Assembly (NCBI GenBank): GCA_945937855.1
Contig: CAMEUC010000104.1
Coordinates: forward strand, 1 to 5,311
DNA: 5,311 bases
Reading direction: 5' to 3'
Source of the DNA: an uncultured Clostridium sp.
GTDB taxonomy: Bacteria; Bacillota; Clostridia; TANB77; CAG-508
The position numbers and the translations under genes are program-made. The notes under the pieces are model-generated. The model made no database searches. It was not told the origin of the DNA and worked only from the letters and a program-made list of their open reading frames with translations. Each line of letters starts with the position of its first letter. Within the stretch, counting starts at the first letter, position 1. This document shows positions 4,241 through 5,311 of the stretch, in pieces.

Positions 4241-5311
4241 TTAATCATACCAAGCAAATTCCCAGTCATTAAATCTTACTGTATCTCCTTCTTGTATGCC
4301 TTCTTGTTTTAGCGCATCTTCTATTCCTAAGTTACGTAATGTTTTTTGGAAATAATATAAAGATTCATTATCTTCTAAATTTACTCTTCCCATTAATCTA
4401 TCTACTGCTGGTCCTTGTACAATGAATTCTCCATTTTCTTTTATTATTTCAAATTCATCTCTATCTTCTTTTAACGTATATACCATTCTTTCTTCACCAT
4501 CTATTATTTCTTCTTTTGGTAAAGTTTTAATAACTTCAGATACATATTTAAATAATTCCTTTAGTCCTTCTCCTGTTGCAGCAGATACTTTAAATATTTT
4601 TATATTTTCTTTTTTAGCTAAGTTTTCTAAATCTTCATATAAAGTTTCATCCTGCATTGCATCTATTTTATTTGCCACTATTATTTGTTTTCTACTTGCC
4701 AATTTTTCACTATATTTTTTTAGTTCTTCATTTATTATTTTAAAATCTTCTACTGGTATTCTATCTTCTGAGCCTGATACATCTATTACATGAAGCAAAA
4801 GTCTTGTTCTTTCTATGTGTCTTAAAAATTTTAAACCTAATCCAACACCTTGGCTCGCTCCTTCTATAATTCCTGGTATATCTGCAATTACAAAACTTTC
4901 TCCATATTCAGTTTTTACTACTCCTAGGTTAGGCTCCAATGTTGTAAAATGATAATCTGCAATTTTAGGTCTAGCTGATGTAACCATTGAAAGTATTGTT
5001 GATTTTCCTACATTTGGGAAACCAACTAGTCCAACATCTGCAATTAATTTTAATTCTAAAATTACTTCCTTTTCTATTCCTTTTTCTCCACCTTGTGCAA
5101 AACGAGGAGCTTGTCTTGTTGCTGTTGCAAAATGTGAATTTCCTTTTCCTCCTCTTCCTCCTGGGAAAACAAGTTCACATTGCCCTTCTTCTGAAAGGTC
5201 AGCAATAACTTTTAAAGTTTCGGCATCCTTAATTACAGTCCCTCTTGGTACTTTTATATATAAATCCTCTCCAGATTTCCCAAAGCAACGATTACCGCTT
5301 CCATTTTCTCC
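4241..5311 (-). CDS. obgE: GTPase Obg/CgtA, N-terminus beyond window
   Basis: Obg is an essential ribosome-associated GTPase involved in 50S assembly and the stringent response. The frame is open from the right edge (GENGSGNRCFGKSGEDL) to the TAA at 4241, giving 356 visible residues; about 70 N-terminal residues are missing. Visible residues 1-90 are the rest of the glycine-rich Obg fold (VPRGTVIKDAE, FPGGRGGKGN, QGGEKG). The G domain follows: P-loop GFPNVGKS at 97-104, switch I region ADYHFTTLEPN, G3 DIPG at 144-147, G4 NKID at 214-217, and G5 SAATGEG at 243-249. The last 70 or so residues form the OCT domain, ending FNDWEFAWYD. All motifs are intact. An internal ATG at 4987 lies after the P-loop and is not the start. 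No terminator is visible before the lexA promoter, so some read-through into lexA is possible. Confidence 0.96.
   Translation of the reverse strand, partial: GENGSGNRCFGKSGEDLYIKVPRGTVIKDAETLKVIADLSEEGQCELVFPGGRGGKGNSHFATATRQAPRFAQGGEKGIEKEVILELKLIADVGLVGFPNVGKSTILSMVTSARPKIADYHFTTLEPNLGVVKTEYGESFVIADIPGIIEGASQGVGLGLKFLRHIERTRLLLHVIDVSGSEDRIPVEDFKIINEELKKYSEKLASRKQIIVANKIDAMQDETLYEDLENLAKKENIKIFKVSAATGEGLKELFKYVSEVIKTLPKEEIIDGEERMVYTLKEDRDEFEIIKENGEFIVQGPAVDRLMGRVNLEDNESLYYFQKTLRNLGIEDALKQEGIQEGDTVRFNDWEFAWYD

Noticed and set aside
4987..5208. Plus-strand leucine-rich ORF opposite obgE
   Set aside because: It is a shadow of the Obg glycine-rich domain and has no ribosome binding site. The minus frame is an unambiguous Obg protein.

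Overview
The window looks like low-GC, spore-forming Firmicutes DNA, most likely from the class Clostridia. Three recognisable proteins support this: SpoIVA (found only in endospore formers), a Gram-positive type LexA, and an Obg GTPase ending in the OCT-type tail FNDWEFAWYD. By eye, A+T is near 70% and codons are mostly A/T-ending. All genes I accept are on the minus strand, so they are transcribed right to left. The genus cannot be fixed from the sequence alone.

From right to left along transcription: (i) obgE, cut by the right edge and lacking about 70 N-terminal residues. (ii) lexA, 20-odd bases after obgE, with its own near-perfect sigma-A promoter. A 21-bp palindrome covers the -35 box and is a plausible LexA operator. 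(iii) A strong lexA terminator whose 3' arm contains the ribosome binding site of a 46-aa ORF too short for ordinary gene calling. (iv) An intergenic imperfect inverted repeat (copy 2). (v) An unrecognised 334-aa protein with its own promoter and a perfect terminator, and a base composition richer in G+C than its neighbours. (vi) spoIVA, split into two overlapping frames by one extra base near 1575. (vii) A second copy of the inverted repeat (copy 1). (viii) A decayed metallo-beta-lactamase-fold gene of the ComEC C-terminal type, running off the left edge.

obgE and lexA are housekeeping and SOS genes. spoIVA encodes the ATPase that builds the basement layer of the spore coat. The repaired SpoIVA would be 492 aa, the same length as the Bacillus subtilis protein, so the break is one base and everything else is intact. 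It is either a sequence error, a very recent inactivating mutation, or (least likely) a recoding site. The 334-aa gene looks like an independent, possibly acquired cassette. It lies with spoIVA between two same-orientation copies of the heptamer-rich repeat, each about 30 bases downstream of an ORF stop.

The least explained items are the repeat family, the 334-aa protein, and the 46-aa ORF whose start site is folded into the lexA terminator. I see no RNA genes, CRISPR array, complete mobile element or replication origin.
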